Counted from the first letter of the stretch, positions 13,877 to 28,161 are shown. The stretch: DNA of 64,000 nucleotides from Ecdyonurus torrentis (GCA_949318235.1 OX439131.1:1975309-2039308); one strand, 5' to 3'. Notes: generated by a model from the sequence alone, not told the origin. Program-made: numbers and translations.

Positions 13877-14789
13877 TTGACTATAACAATTCACTTCGTA
13901 CATTTTTCCATTACCACGGCGACATGTTGTTTGGCTGCATATGATAAAAACTGTGCTCTGCTGTTTCTATAAAGTTTGCATGTACAAATAAAGAATAATG
14001 TTTAATATTAGAACAACGAGAAGCAAGAAATATTACGTGTTACTCCTCATTGTTGTGATAAGGATTAAAATATAAAATATTCAGTGTTTGTTGGAAAATA
14101 TGCAGCTGCAAAAAAATGTGCATTATTTTGCCGAGTGCTTCTGTTTTTTTATTTTTATTTTATTTTTTAAATCTAATGTTTATTATTATAAGTATATCAC
14201 AGGTAACTGTTGCAAAACGTCAAAAGCTAGTATATGAATATATAAATCCATATATTATATTTATTACATCATATAATAAAATTTCCTCGTTTTTCTTGCT
14301 ATATGCTCCAAACTTTCCTGGCATGCAAAATTATTTAAATTTTCTCTTCAAAATGAAGTTTATTAATATTCAGAAAAATTCTTTTAGATCAATTTTTTCT
14401 CCGTATTGAAGTAAATTAGAATTAAAATTTTTTTTTATGTAAAAAAGTAGAAAATAAAAAAAATTATTTCCATTTTTAAGTGCATAGCAAGTATATTCTT
14501 TTTAATTTAATTAAACTTCAAGTAAAATGAAAGATGAAAAAACTATTTTATTTCAACCATATAAACTATGTAGTTCTGCAAGCTACAAAATAAAATATAT
14601 AAATATTTACAATGAAAATTATGTTTAAATTCTGAGTATTAGGTAAACTTTAATAACACTCAATGGTTTTTGTTGCCACGCCCTACAAGCTTGTTTCTAC
14701 AAATTTTAATAAATAAATTCTCAGCGTAATGCAAGAACTAAAACTGCAGAATGTAACAATGTATGAGTTGACAGGGAAATATGCGTTGA

Positions 14790-15470
14790 AAACTATAGAG
14801 TGAGGATCATTAACAGCGATTAACTGACCAAAAAAATAAGACACATTCATTGATTGATCTATTTTTTTGAGCGGTTAAAATTGAGTCGCATGTTTAGCAT
14901 GGAACTTTTTTTTGTGTGAAGTTTTGTTAATTTTTATCACGTCCAAAGTTCGAAACGAAGAAATAACAATGATCAACCATATATATAAACGTAGTTAACA
15001 GGCAATGACGTCATGATTAGATGTTTTTAACAAAGGAAATTTTTCAAAGCTGGCTCAAGAGTTGTGCATGTAGTTTATAGAACAAACTTATGAGCCTAAT
15101 GCAGGTTGATTTTTGTGATTTTCATAATTATCATATCAAAGAAATAAATACCTTACAAGTTCGTTCTATAAACTAAACACAACTCTTGAGCCAGCTTCGA
15201 AATTTTTCCTTTCTTAAAAACATATGATCATGACGTCGTTACCTATGTTTATTACGTTTATACATATGGTCGATCATTGTTATTTCTTCTTTTAGAACTT
15301 TGAACTTGATAAAAATGAAAGAAACTCACAAAAAAAAGTTCCATACGAAACATGCGACTCACTTTTATCGGCTCAAAAAACAAGATCAATCAATGAATGT
15401 GTCTTATTTTGTTGGTCAGCCAATCACAGTAAATGAGTTTCACTATACTTTACAGAACAAGCTACAGTGT
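14790..15470. mobile_element. Large foldback element, family F1
   Basis: Two arms of about 300 bases are inverted repeats: left arm GACCAAAAAAATAAGACACA ... GCTGGCTCAAGAGTTGTG ... TTTATAGAACAAACTT, right arm the reverse order. The spacer of about 80 bases is A/T-rich. Left arm includes TGACGTCA (15006-15013). A 228-base open frame in the right arm is an accident of composition. A single right arm recurs at 50147-50472. Confidence 0.85.
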
Positions 15471-16115
15471 TGTATTCAAAGGTTTAGGCGTATAACAAAT
15501 GTCCAGCCCACTCTTATACACCTATAACCCAAACATGGGAAAATGATTTGAACTTAATAATATTGATGGTTCTATTTATAAAAAAAAAAAGTGCTAAAAA
15601 AAAGTTAGTAAATCGGAAGATAACAAGAAGAGAACAAAATACTTGAGGGATGAAGGAAAAATAAAATACCATCAACAACTTTTTTTTATAATTATTATTC
15701 TGATAAACTTGTTTACAACTATACGTATTGTGTATTAAAAATAAATTAGTATACATAATGACGTCATTGAATATTATATAGAAACTTGAAAATAACCAGA
15801 CAGTTCTGTCTTTGGCATGGATGAAAATTAATTCCAATATAAATCAATTATAGTTTCATCAAATTGAATGTACAGTATAATTAATCTGTGAATGTGCAAT
15901 TGACAAGCCGCTGTACAGTGCTGTTCATGGTAAACAGAACAATAACTAATGAGAGAGAGAGAGACAGAAATATGTACAATTTTATCAAACGTAATATTAT
16001 TTAAAAAATAAATCGTATGAAGTTGGTAATTAAACTTAGAAATACTTTGACTTTTTTTTTTTTTTTTTTTCCAACTGCAATATATTACAAAAGTTTAAAT
16101 GGAATTTTTATTTAG

Positions 16116-16117
16116 TT

Positions 16118-16208
<91 letters not shown>
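16116..16208 (+). repeat. (TTTA)n microsatellite
   Basis: About 23 perfect tetranucleotide units. Confidence 0.97.
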
Positions 16209-16938
16209 TAAGTTTATATAATATTTTATGTAATATACTAAAGTTAAAAATAAATAAAAAAATATATATTTGAAATATGCAAAGCCATTTATTTTAATTA
16301 TAATACATTGTAGAGATAACAATGTAGAAATATGGCATTATAAAAATGTAAATATATTTCTACACATAACTCTGTACATATTATGCAGTAACATATTGTA
16401 CGTACTGTACATTACATACTGTAGTATCAAGCCTATATTTATGTTGCATGATATGCAAGTTATTTGCAAGTACACGGAGAAAAAAATATGGAATAATTAT
16501 GGGAACTCAAGTTTAATTGAAACATGATTTATAGGGGGGGGGGTCATTTTTTTATATAAATTTTAATTATAGTAATTAATGATCATTATCTGATTTTTCT
16601 ATTTTTTAATTAAAAAGTGATGCATATTATTCATATTGTTTTTGTTTTTCGTACGTTAAAAATGAGTTGCTTACACCCGAGAAAAATGCGAAAATTATAA
16701 AAAAAACACACATCAATTTACCAATGAAATAATGTATTCGGGGCAGTGTATTTTTCTGTGCTCAATCATGGTGCTGGCGCGCAACCACATAGCATTATTA
16801 CGTAATTTACTCTTTACGTGTTTGTATTACTAGAAAAAATAATAACTTTTTTTTTGCATTGTTATAATTTTTTTTTCTTTGCAATGATGATAAGAATTTT
16901 TGTTATTTAAACTGTAGAAATTGTTTTTCTAAACTAAC

Positions 16939-16943
<5 letters not shown>

Positions 16944-17026
<83 letters not shown>
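16944..17026 (+). repeat. (GA)n microsatellite
   Basis: Perfect run of about 83 bases. Confidence 0.97.
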
Positions 17027-17027
<1 letters not shown>

Positions 17028-17299
17028 AGTGTTTGCAATGATACTCATAGTTTCCAACAAGTATACTCCACAAACATCTCACTAAAGTTTAAGCACTTAC
17101 TTGGCTCACACCTAAATATATATATTTGAAATGATTGAATTGTGAACACAAGAGATTCAAAATAATTACAATTATTTCATCTGTCATGAAGTGCTTTTAC
17201 TTTGTATATATCTGATGTATACTATGTAATGACGTGTACTGTATATAAGTACATACATATAAGTACATATGTGAGCACGGGTTGCTATTGTTTTATCAT

Positions 17300-17304
<5 letters not shown>

Positions 17305-17383
<79 letters not shown>
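17305..17383 (+). repeat. (TA)n microsatellite
   Basis: Perfect run of about 79 bases, near R1 copy 1. Confidence 0.97.
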
Positions 17384-17387
<4 letters not shown>

Positions 17388-17444
17388 TGATTGTTGCAGT
17401 GAAACATACGACAAACCTCATATGCAAATATCTACAGTACATTA

Positions 17445-17753
17445 TAAGGTCTATGCATTCATGTTAAAGTCAACGCCATGTTGAATAACTCAATAACATG
17501 GGTGGCATAGGAAAAAAAACATCGTTTTGCCAGTTTAAAAACACTATTCAATATTTTTGAGAGCATTGATGGCTGTAAAAGTGTTGAATTATAGTATCTC
17601 AAGTATGTGAGAAAAATAGCAACAACAAAAAATTAAGCAATTTCCCAAAGAAAATTGGCTTAATCAAAGTTTGTCCTATGCTGAGTAATGATTTGCACTA
17701 CTCCAGTATGGCCTCCAAGCGTAGTAAATATGACGTCATCCGCATACACCCTA
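17445..17753 (+). mobile_element. Dispersed short element, family R1 copy 1
   Basis: About 309 bases, starting TAAGGTCTATGCATTCATGT and ending with ATACACCCTA, whose termini are weakly inverted (AGGGTGTATGC). The left 190 bases match 2221-2415; the right 120 match 63852-64000 in reverse (TGACGTCAT, TTTGTCCTATGCTGAGTAAT, CCAAAGAAAAT). No ORF. Confidence 0.7.
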
Positions 17754-18205
17754 CACGGGGAAAAAATAGTGAGAATTGTGATAATTTTACGTTAATGGTG
17801 TACCTGCCTACACAATACATACAGAAAGAATAAGTAACGTAATGTATGCTCCATTTATGTTATTATTCAGCATAAACGCTGCTAAATTTCAGTAACATAA
17901 GCAATATAATATTTAGGCAATTTAGTCATATTGTGCATTATAGCATTAATTGTGCTGCACAAATACTTATAAATACGTAATAATTATACCAGCTCAGTGC
18001 AGCAAGTTTTATTTACAACAACAGAAGTTATGCTATATTGTAAAGCGATTTCTTCATAGTAAAATAGTTAAGATATTTAGTATAATTACTTATAAATGTT
18101 ATTCTAAATTAGTAACATTTGTTTTGTACAATGAAACAGTTTTTTTTGTTCGTGAATATTCAAAATAAAAAATAAAAACATTTTAGCTGATCAGAAGCAT
18201 ATAGG

Positions 18206-18330
18206 TACAGCTCTGGCCAAAAGTTCCCGAACGATTTGAATAGGCAACCCACAACCACACTATGTTATCTTTATGAGAAAACGCAGCGGTCGCCGCTGCC
18301 CCGTTCGGGAACTTTTGGGCCAGAGCTGTA
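18206..18330. mobile_element. Tc1/mariner-like MITE
   Basis: TA-bounded unit of about 125 bases with terminal inverted repeats CAGCTCTGGCCAAAAGTTCC (one-base difference, GGGCC at the right). The CAG..CTGGCCAAAAGT terminus is of the style seen in Tc1-type transposons, and TA duplication fits. The interior of about 65 bases is non-coding. Confidence 0.82.
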
Positions 18331-18735
18331 CAGATAAGAAGACCTATTTAATGGGTTATATTAACCCAGTTCGTCCATATCATGATGATCATTAATTATT
18401 CAAGGTTTATGTTAATTTGAACGGTCTTCGCTTGGAAATGTTAATGATTGAACATGAATATTCCCCCAATAATAATCATAATATAGTTTAATTGATATTC
18501 TAAACTCTATATTGTTATATATACAAGCATAGGACTACAGGGATGGATTAAAAAAAATACATATTCGACCTTTAGATTAGATTGTGGAGATACACATAAT
18601 GTACAATAATTAATAACTAAATTATAGCACACTCTTTTTTTCTGTCCCTAAAGATTTGTGTATTTAATTACTAAATATTAAATCAACATTTTAAGTAAGC
18701 AAATTACAAGCGTTTTTTATTATTATTTTATTTAA

Positions 18736-18907
18736 AGGCGTAGAACACCTTGAACAAAAAAGTTGTGTAATATCCTAAGAAACCTGAAAATCAACGTTGA
18801 TATGGCCGAAGTCATTGATTTCTAATTTAATTTCCATTCACAAAATGCCACTGGCGGTCACTGACGTCACAGCTCGCCCGGTTTACGCGTCAAGGTGTTC
18901 TACGCCT
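18736..18907 (+). mobile_element. TTAA-flanked MITE, family T2 (deleted copy)
   Basis: 172 bases flanked by perfect TTAA (18732-18735, 18908-18911). Ends AGGCGTAGAACACCTTGA and its reverse complement. Matches 37300-37563 from the left end through TGACGTCACAGCTCGCCCGG, then jumps to the last 20 or so bases, so most of the right arm is missing. Confidence 0.85.
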
Positions 18908-19309
18908 TTAATATATTATTATATTTTAGGTTTCTGCTACTGCATGTTTATGATATAAATTATAGCGATAAAATAAGAGGACTAAATTGTCACTTGTGGT
19001 TTCAATTATGTTATTAAAGTTGAGTTTAGGTAGCATATTGTGGTTGATCTCAGTCAGTAAAGCTGATTGATTGGTATATTTAAGCACTTACATTGTATTT
19101 AAAGTAAAAGTAACTTTTTGTTCCCTCAACTTGTCATACTATATAATTATAAAAGTTTAAAAGAGAAATGAATGTAATTAAATTAAGACAAGTAATTGCC
19201 TATTGTTCTCAATTGTACGAAGGGACGTGCGGATTGTCAAAATTATAAATTCTGCGCCTTACTTTTCTTAGATTTGAACACATTCTAGTTTAATTGCTTT
19301 TTTTTAAAC

Positions 19310-19311
<2 letters not shown>

Positions 19312-19365
<54 letters not shown>
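19312..19365 (+). repeat. (CT)n microsatellite
   Basis: Perfect run of about 52 bases. Confidence 0.95.
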
Positions 19366-19500
19366 ACTCAATTTTAAATTTATTCAAAAGAATTTTATTT
19401 GAGTCTTCTTGTTAGCATGGTGTAATCTGGTCGGTTCTTTCACTTTCACTCGCGTTTTTAACTAATGTATGTACGATTGTAACTTGTTCCAATAGATAAA

Positions 19501-19531
<31 letters not shown>

Positions 19532-20182
19532 CTCTTTTGCTTTGCATTAAATTTTTGGCTTTTGAAAAATAATCAATAAATAGTCAGCCAAGAGAGTATA
19601 TGTATAGAAAGAAAATGTAATAAATTTTCTTAATTTTTTATACAAACAATATAGAAAAGATTTTCACTCCATTTTATGAATATTTATTAGTCTATAAACT
19701 CATCTAAAGATTAAAAAATTTACTTTATTTCTTTAGATAAAAATCTCTAAATTTTAATAAAATAAATTTTATACTTGCGACATTTTTTTTAACAAGAAAA
19801 AAAAACACGTTTATCTTTGTTGAAAAGTTATAGTTATCAATTTTTTTTTTATTATGCATAAATTGTTTTAAAAGAGGTTAAATATCTTCTTATCAAGATT
19901 TTAGTCCCAATATAAATTGAGAATATATTACACTACTTGCAAATTAACTTGTAATATTACAATTCATCATTTTGGCGAGTCGTTATCAATTATTTAAATT
20001 GTAACAATTTACAAGAAAGAATTTTGGTTTTCATCCCTCACTTTGGTGAGGGGCATTTATTTATCTTGTGGCTTTGCAACCCTAGCTATATATAATACAC
20101 TTCTTGAGCTTTTAGATGCAAGTTATTTAGTTGGTTTTGCCGCGTCGAGTTATCGCCTCCTCTGTAACAACCCCTCTCTCTT

Positions 20183-20216
<34 letters not shown>

Positions 20217-20860
20217 TTTGTTATGACGATCGAAAACGTTGCTTATCGCAATGCCAAAACTTTGTTATACACTCATGGATATTAAATTTTATTATCTTTC
20301 AAAAATCATTCTACTATATGACCTCATTCTTCATTTACGCAAGAGAAAAAAAAATCAAATAATCTGAACGTTATATAATATAATATATTTTATATAATGG
20401 AGGCAAGATCTATAAGAAATAATATTTTGATAAACGTATCCAGCGTTCCAAGCAGCAGTAGAGTAATGAATCAAGTATTTTAAACTGCATTTCTTTGTCT
20501 TTTTTGTCGAAATTTTATTTCATTAATTCTTGCTTTCATCTTACCTCCACCTTTGATAATTTTCTCAGCAATGCAACTTTCAAGATTTTTTTTTTAATTA
20601 AAAGAGCGAGATACAGAGAGAAGTGCAATGGAAAAAGTTTTTAACTATATAAAAAAATAAAGCTTCCACAAAAGTTCCTTCATGAAATGGCGTGTTGTAT
20701 ATAGAGGTCTCTTTTTTTTTTTTTTTTTTTTTTTTCCTCTCTCTCTCTCTTTACTCCTCTCCTAAAGTTTTAGTTCGAATTGAGGCACGTGAATGTCGAC
20801 TAGTGGGTCCCAATAGACCCACGTACTTACGTTTACGAGCCAACGTGATATCAGCTTGGC

Positions 20861-20903
<43 letters not shown>

Positions 20904-21302
20904 AAATTTGCGGTGAATGTAGTTAGGAAAAAAAACTCCAATGATGAGTTCATTCTGCTTACTTTGCAAATTCACTGTTATTATTAAAGTAATTTTATAA
21001 AAGTAATTATAATACACAAAACCTGTGTGTAGAATTAAAAAATAATGAGAATTAAGGAATATGCAAAGTTGGTGGTCTTTTATATTTTTATTTTTAATAT
21101 TTTGTTTAGAGAAAAACAATAATTTTGTCAAAAAGTGTACTGGCTACGAGGAAACATTCCTTCCGCTTAAATTATATAGGCCCTAAGATAGAAAAAATAC
21201 TATACGTAAAATATTCTGAGGAAGCTCGATTTATCTTGACTTCAGGCGATTGCTTGTTAGAAGATAACGAGATGTATGTATTTTTTTTTTAATTATGCTT
21301 AA

Positions 21303-21637
21303 AGCCATAGACCACATAAAACAACATGTGCTTTTTAATGAATAAACATGAAATGGGATCTTCAAAACTGGTGACAATTTTTACCAGAATGTTAATGTAG
21401 CCCCACGAGAGAACGTTAAAAACCTGTAAAGTATGCAATTTGTGTAAAAATTCATGTTTATGACGTCAGAAATATGCAAAAATTAGTATGAAAATGTTTT
21501 GCGGGTTGCATAAATCGAATTTTCTGATCACTGCTACGGGGCTACTGTTGGATTTTGAGACAAACTAAAGTTATTTATGTAAATCCCATGAAGTGTTTTC
21601 TGATATAAATGCTTATGTTTTTCTCCGCTCTATTCCT
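21303..21637 (+). mobile_element. TTAA-flanked foldback MITE, family T3
   Basis: Flanked by TTAA (21299-21302, 21638-21641). Arms of over 100 bases are recognisable inverted repeats: AG(C/G).ATAGA ends, CATG(A)AATGGGAT-like middle and GTAGCCCC near the inner end of each arm. Arms are clearly more diverged than in family T2. Centre carries TGACGTCA (21461-21468). Confidence 0.7.
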
Positions 21638-21714
21638 TTAAAGTTGCGACGATAGGCTCTAAATGTCATCTGCCAATACTTTTAACATAGTAGTTAACTC
21701 TACCATAAGTTTTC

Positions 21715-21850
21715 CAGGCAGCAAAATAATATGATATTTGTACAGTGATATTATACTTTGGGATAAAATAACGCTAAAAAAAATTGGGTCACTATGCTAA
21801 AATTTTGAGTTACGAATTCTCTGGTAAGTTTTACGCCCATATGTATCTTT
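21715..21850 (+). mobile_element. Partial member of family T1
   Basis: GATATTTGTACAGTGATAT followed by AAAAAATTGGGTCACTATGC resembles the matching interval of 1078-1407 (AATTTTGCACAATGATAC ... TTTGGGGGGTCACTGTGC). Boundaries were not found. Confidence 0.35.
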
Positions 21851-22412
21851 CAAAAAGAAGAAGAAGAAAAAACTGCCGTATCAGAAACTTTTCACGGGTC
21901 CTGAAAAGTTTCTTAGTTGCTACCTTTGACCTTTAAATGACATAAAATAAAAGTAAAGGTTCAACTTTTAAATTTGACAGATATACGAGGCTTCTAACGA
22001 CCTAGTTTACACTGATGTGACATATTTTTATAGTCCTAATTTCATGCCGTGGATATATAAAAGCATTACTTTACACGGTGTATAATATAATGTGCAGTTG
22101 AAACCCGCAGTATAACTTTATATGATGACATAACTTTATGTGGACAAAAATATACTTCACAATATGTGAACCAGGCGTCATAAGGACTAAGACTTTAACT
22201 TTGGCAAATATTACGTAAATATCGAGAGGAAGTACAGTATGTAAACTGAAAAATTGAATTCTACTGTCTAAAAGTTATACAATGCGATCAGATGAAGATT
22301 TAAGTTGACGTAAAACTCCATTTAAATACATTTCTATTTGCCAATAGAAATTCAATATTTTAGTAAAAATACTAACTTCATTTTATGTTGTTAGTTTTTA
22401 CTTGTCCTGTAC

Positions 22413-22447
<35 letters not shown>

Positions 22448-24012
22448 CAGCACATTAAAATGTGTATCAATAGAAAACGTGTTTCAGTTGTTTTTATGAC
22501 CACAGAATGAATTTGCAAAGGATATATCTTCTTCTCAGTGACAAATAAAATTCTATAGCACCCTGCCTCTTGTTATTCAATTTCACATTTTCTACATCCG
22601 ACGAGTAATATTTCTAACTATTTTACAACCTGTATAGAACCTTTATTTACAGTATTTTCACCTAAATTATACTTTTATGTAGTTTTGTTTCTAATGTCAT
22701 GTATAACATTTTATTTAGTAAGATTAACGACGAACGTAAAATATTGTATTTTTGGAAGCAGAAGCAATTACTTGAGACAATAATTGGAAAACTGTCCGTG
22801 CTCCTGATAGAGACCTTTTTTTTTTTAGCAATTTTTGTCTTTGTATTTCAATATAATATATTTTAACAAAACAAAATTAAGTATTTTTTTAAGTATATAA
22901 GTTGTGTATACCAAAAGAAAAAAATCGTTTTTTTTTTTTTTTTCTTTACTTGGTCGAGCATGGTGCAGATTACATGTTGGCTTGAATTGAAAAGTTTCAC
23001 AAAAGAGTTGGGGCAAACGTAATTCGCTGGGGTCGAGAGGAAATAAGCTTTAAACTGGCAAACTAAGACCTGCTGAATTTTTAAAGTGAACTAACACATT
23101 TGTGTTGTAACACAAGTAAGAAGTTGTGTCTTCTCTCTCTCTCTCTCTCTCTTCTCAAGCTTTAAGCTCAGAATTCCAGAAGCTTTTGTACAACTGAATT
23201 AAATTCGTCTTCTTCTTCTTGTTATTTTCTTATTGTAGCCATCTCCACTACTATACCAAGTATACACCACAAAATGTTATACAGAAATGTTTTTAAAACA
23301 ACGTAATTCAACTTTATGAAGCTTTTGAGTAGGAAAATATTTTTATTTTTTTTTACAATTAAAAATGCATTAACAAAGAGATGTTTGTTTAAAAACAGAT
23401 CCCCTACTATTATAGCCATTATTATTTATTTTTTTAAATCCATGATTTTAATTTAGTAAATGAAATTATCCGAGACATATTTTTTTTCTGATTAATGTTT
23501 GAAAAAATATATTAAAAATTAATTTTCTAAGGCTATGTATATATAAGTTTAAAAAAAATATATAAAAGTTAACGAATCGTATAATATTTTGACATATCAA
23601 TAAAGCTTAGTTTAATAATAAATTTTCTTAACAATAAGTGTGTAAAGGGTGAATGGTAGCGTGGATTGTTTAATGAGCAACAATTAAATTCTCGTGGCAA
23701 ATTGTCCGTACAGAGAGAGAGAGAGAGCTAGATTAATGCCGGCTCATTACTCAACTTAAGACTATCAAATCTAAACGTGCGCAGCTTTTATACTCACAAC
23801 GTCTTAGACTTGAATAACCTAAAGAGAGCTAAAGTGTATTATTATTATTATAGGCAAACTTTGCTTTTGCTATATACTTACTTACTTACTTACTTATATA
23901 CTACTGCCCCTGTTCTATATGCAAGATGTATTAAAGCTTTAAGTCGTGTGGGTAGCCTATACTGTACCAGATTTTAATCACAAATTAAAGCAGCATTTGG
24001 GGAATATTATTC

Positions 24013-24016
<4 letters not shown>

Positions 24017-24087
<71 letters not shown>
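24017..24087 (+). repeat. (TA)n microsatellite
   Basis: Perfect run of about 70 bases. Confidence 0.97.
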
Positions 24088-24091
<4 letters not shown>

Positions 24092-25581
24092 CATTACCAT
24101 TTTTATTATCATATGTAAATTTTAACTATAAGTGCTGTAATATTTTTCATGTAATTATATTTACATTAAACGTTAATTATTATTATTATCATCTTTTTAT
24201 ATAAGGAAAAAAATTCTATTTTAAAAGCAAATATTGATTTATTTTTTCCTGCAATGTAAAATATATTAGAAGGTATACAGAAAAGTTTTACTTTACTATA
24301 GATATATACGAGAATATTATTAAAAAGTTTTATGATGCCAATGTTACGTAAATATATACGACTGGTGAAGGATTGATTGATTGATTTGAGCGTCATTTGG
24401 TGCCAATTCTGTCACACCTGCAACTTAATGAAGCCTCTCTATCAATTGAGGGAAAAAACACACACACCTTTCTTCTCTTTCCTTTCTCTCTAACACTTTT
24501 GTTATATTAATAGCCTCTCTTTCCCTTTCTATTTGACGCACCTTTGAATTAATTTTAGCTCTAAATTTTCATCTCCCTCATTTTCTTTTATACCTTTGTA
24601 TTAACTCAATCTCTCTGTCTCTCTCTCTCTCTCTCTCTTCTTCCTCCCTCTCTTTCTTTCTCTATTATATTTTCTTCAAATGAATAATTAATTTTTTCTA
24701 AGGTATATAGAGGCAATTAAAAATTATATCTTTAATTAATATTTCATTTCAAATATAAAATAAGTCACGATTATGTATATAACTTTGACTTACCATATGA
24801 AACAAAACTTTTTCATAAGTAGTTGGTTTAATTTTATATAAGAAACTCCTTCCTTGTTCTTTGTATACTTCTTGCATGAGCCTACTATATGTACGTTACG
24901 TATACGTAAGTTTCTAACTTGAGTTAATACTATAAGAAAAAGGTATACGATGCTAGAACTAGTATACTATAATGTTATATATGTTGTTATAGGGTAAACT
25001 TACTTGTTAGCCTTTTTCTCTCTCTCGTTCTCTTTCTTCTCTCTATGGTGTTTAAGGAAAATTGGTGTTTTTGTATTGTAGCCAAAGTAGATAGCATGAA
25101 GGTTACTTTTAAAAACAAGGATTAGCATAATTCTACAAACTTTTTAACCCAAAACAAAACAGTACTTTTAAATAGTTTAACATATGTAATTTAGTTTTTT
25201 TTTTAAAAATATAGAGAGATGTTATCGTTTTCTTTATGTATATAAATAAAACAAAAGTTCAAATTAAAGTTTTCAAAGAACAAAAAAAAAAAAAAAAAAA
25301 CTTATATAATATACATTTTTTTCTTTCTTTAAATTATACCATTGTTGAAGCCAAATTTTTGAAATCAAGATATATCTTAATTAAAGGAAGATTAATTCAC
25401 TTTGTTTTACTTATTTTTCTTTTTCTTTAATGTTTTGTGTTTCAATTAAACCTCATAGTAATAAAACATCGTCTTTAGAAACTTTAAATTTTACGACTGA
25501 AAAACTAAAGCAATTGTTTTTACTCCTTTTTGTTTTTGGTATATAATCTAAGACTTTTCTAATGTTACGTGGCTTAACTAC

Positions 25582-25584
<3 letters not shown>

Positions 25585-25652
<68 letters not shown>
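25585..25652 (+). repeat. (CT)n microsatellite
   Basis: Perfect run of about 68 bases. Confidence 0.97.
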
Positions 25653-25655
<3 letters not shown>

Positions 25656-25939
25656 CCATTTGCTTGTTACGGTTGAATCAACTTGGGATTATGTTGCTTG
25701 ACCTCGGGATCACAATAAAAAAAAAAGATTATCGCCCAAAATAATTAACTTCAACGATGTATACTTGAACAAGAAAACAATCCATCAATAATCCAATGCT
25801 TTTAAATGCAATCATTAATTCAAATATAATTCTTGGTAAATATATTAGAGCTTGTCCATTAAAAAAAATTGAACATTCTATGTTTTATATACTCAAATAA
25901 CAAATGTTTAATCACTATGCACAAATGTGTAGAAAGTAT

Positions 25940-26010
25940 GAGTGTATTTTTGACTAAATATTCAAACGTGTAGAGGCTATAGTGTCGAAGTATGATGAGT
26001 AACAATGATG
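25940..26010 (+). repeat. Dispersed repeat R2 copy 3 (partial)
   Basis: ATATTCAAACGTGTAGAGGC followed by AAGTATGATGAGTAACA aligns by eye with the R2 copies at 2190-2213 and 35280-35340. Weakly conserved. Confidence 0.4.
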
Positions 26011-26148
26011 GGTATACTATACCTAAACATTAGTGTATATTATACTCTGTACCACGTTTCACTATATAGAACCCATTCACTGGTAGAGTCAAGATTTTGA
26101 ATTTTGAATCTCTAGTATCCAATTATAATAATTTTAGGCACTCTCTAT

Positions 26149-26262
26149 AATGCTGTTCGTAAACCCTGTTTGTTCTCTGCTTCTAAAATGACGATCACCT
26201 TTGGTTATTCAAATGGAATGCGCATTTTTTGGTGCAAGAGAACAGGGTTTACGAACAGCATT
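26149..26262. mobile_element. Short MITE with 22-bp terminal inverted repeats
   Basis: AATGCTGTTCGTAAACCCTG at the left and its exact reverse complement at the right enclose about 70 bases. The inner edges also share TTCTCT/AGAGAA. Flanking TAT on both sides may be the target duplication. No second copy was seen. Confidence 0.75.
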
Positions 26263-27043
26263 TATGTAAAAGAGTTTAATAAATAAACATGAATGTTTAG
26301 AAACAATGTTTACTGAGTATCAACTAGCACTTCGTTTTTTTAGTGTAAGGTAAAGATTATTTATTTATTAGTTGATTTTGATGGTAATTTATAATTGTTA
26401 TGCATACACAAATAAATTTTAAAAATTTAAACTGCTCACAAATTGGTGTATTTTATTTTAATTTTCTGACCCTAAGTAAGAATGTGTATTTGTATTGGCT
26501 CGAGCAATCACAATGATGTGAATGAAGTTGATGAAGAAGTAGTTGATCACGCAACATCGCAGCACGCTTCAATCGTACATACATACGTAGGCAAGGTGGA
26601 CCTAGGTAGGTAGGCGACAAAAACCTCGCAAGTCAATTTCTAAAGAAAAATAAAACGTTTGGACGTGGCAAATAGTCTTTGTAAGAAGAAAAAAGAAAGT
26701 TACGTAATTATCTTAATTGTATAAAAAGTTAGGCACACATAGAGGTAACTTATTAACAAAATTAGATATAAAAATTATTCTTTTTATTATTTAATTTAAA
26801 AAAAAAAAAAACTTTTAATAATTATGCTTCATAAAAGAATTTTTTTAAATTAAAATTTTATTAAAACTCATGACTTTTTTTTTCTCTTTCTTCCTTAAAG
26901 AATTTTTGTGCGTTCTTTCTCTCAAATTATGTATCATTAAAATTTTCTTACTCTCTAATATATATATATAATATATATAAGACGAGAAGAAAATAGCTTT
27001 AGTTTTTTTTTTTATCAGATATAACATTATTATAAGGTTCAAA

Positions 27044-27046
<3 letters not shown>

Positions 27047-27089
<43 letters not shown>
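27047..27089 (+). repeat. Poly(T), 43 bases
   Basis: Uninterrupted T run. Confidence 0.95.
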
Positions 27090-27090
<1 letters not shown>

Positions 27091-27442
27091 TGATACAAGT
27101 TTCGCAATGTTACATTATATTCTCGTGTACATTATTAGCGAGAATTTTTTTATTATTATTTTTACACTTGTAACATTATTATTATATAACAAGGCATTAT
27201 ATTTGTACAGTATCTAGCTCTGGTATTGGACAAGGTTTGCCGTCTCACTTTTTGCATAAGCTCTTGGTAGTGGACGTTTTAACGAGAAACTCATTTCTAA
27301 TTACTTTTTATGGCGCCCTCTGTTTCACGCTCGTGCTTACCCGAGTGAGAGAGAGAGAGAGAGAGAGACTGTTGCAATTCTCGTTTGTTCACGCGCCGGC
27401 ATTTCAAGCACATTCTTAATTTTCGCAAAAAAAAGAATTCTT

Positions 27443-27446
<4 letters not shown>

Positions 27447-27518
<72 letters not shown>
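27447..27518 (+). repeat. Double (CT)n microsatellite
   Basis: Two CT runs split by GAAT. Confidence 0.95.
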
Positions 27519-27520
<2 letters not shown>

Positions 27521-28159
27521 AAAAAGAAATGGAGAAGCATTTCAAAGCCAAATAATAATTTGTCTTTTTTTTTTTTCTTCTTCTTCTTCTTCTTTTTTCT
27601 TAAAAAGTCTAAAATTAAATATTTTAAACTCCCAAGTTTCGATTATTTCTTTCTATAAATTATACACTTAAAAGATATTGTTATTTTTAATTTTTAATTG
27701 CAAACTCAAAATCATTTTCTTTGATATCAAAGTAAAATATTTGACATTTTTTAAAAGATAAAATTTAATTTAGCATTTTGAAGAATTTGAACTGTAATTA
27801 AATAAACATAAAAGGGATTCTTTTGCGGATATCTTGTTTGAAAATATCGGGGTCCCGAGTTTTAAAATCAAGTTTTAAAATAGTAAAATAAATGCATTTT
27901 CTAAAGTAAGTAAATGAATAGAAATATATTTTGGATATTTAAATGTGAAATCTTTGGTTAAATTTTGATTGATGCTCAATTTATATTTCACTATAACTTA
28001 ATTGAATCATTTGGTGCAAGATATATATCATTAGATACATATAGCATTAGGTGTAAAAATTTCATATTTTAAAACGCATTAATACATTTTTTTCCAAAAC
28101 TTGAAACAATGAATTAATATATAGATTACAATAAAATATGACACAATGTTATTACTAGC

Positions 28160-28161
<2 letters not shown>

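Noticed and set aside
17184..17467. ORFs encoding long IYIYIY stretches
   Set aside because: Translation of a (TA)n microsatellite in all frames.
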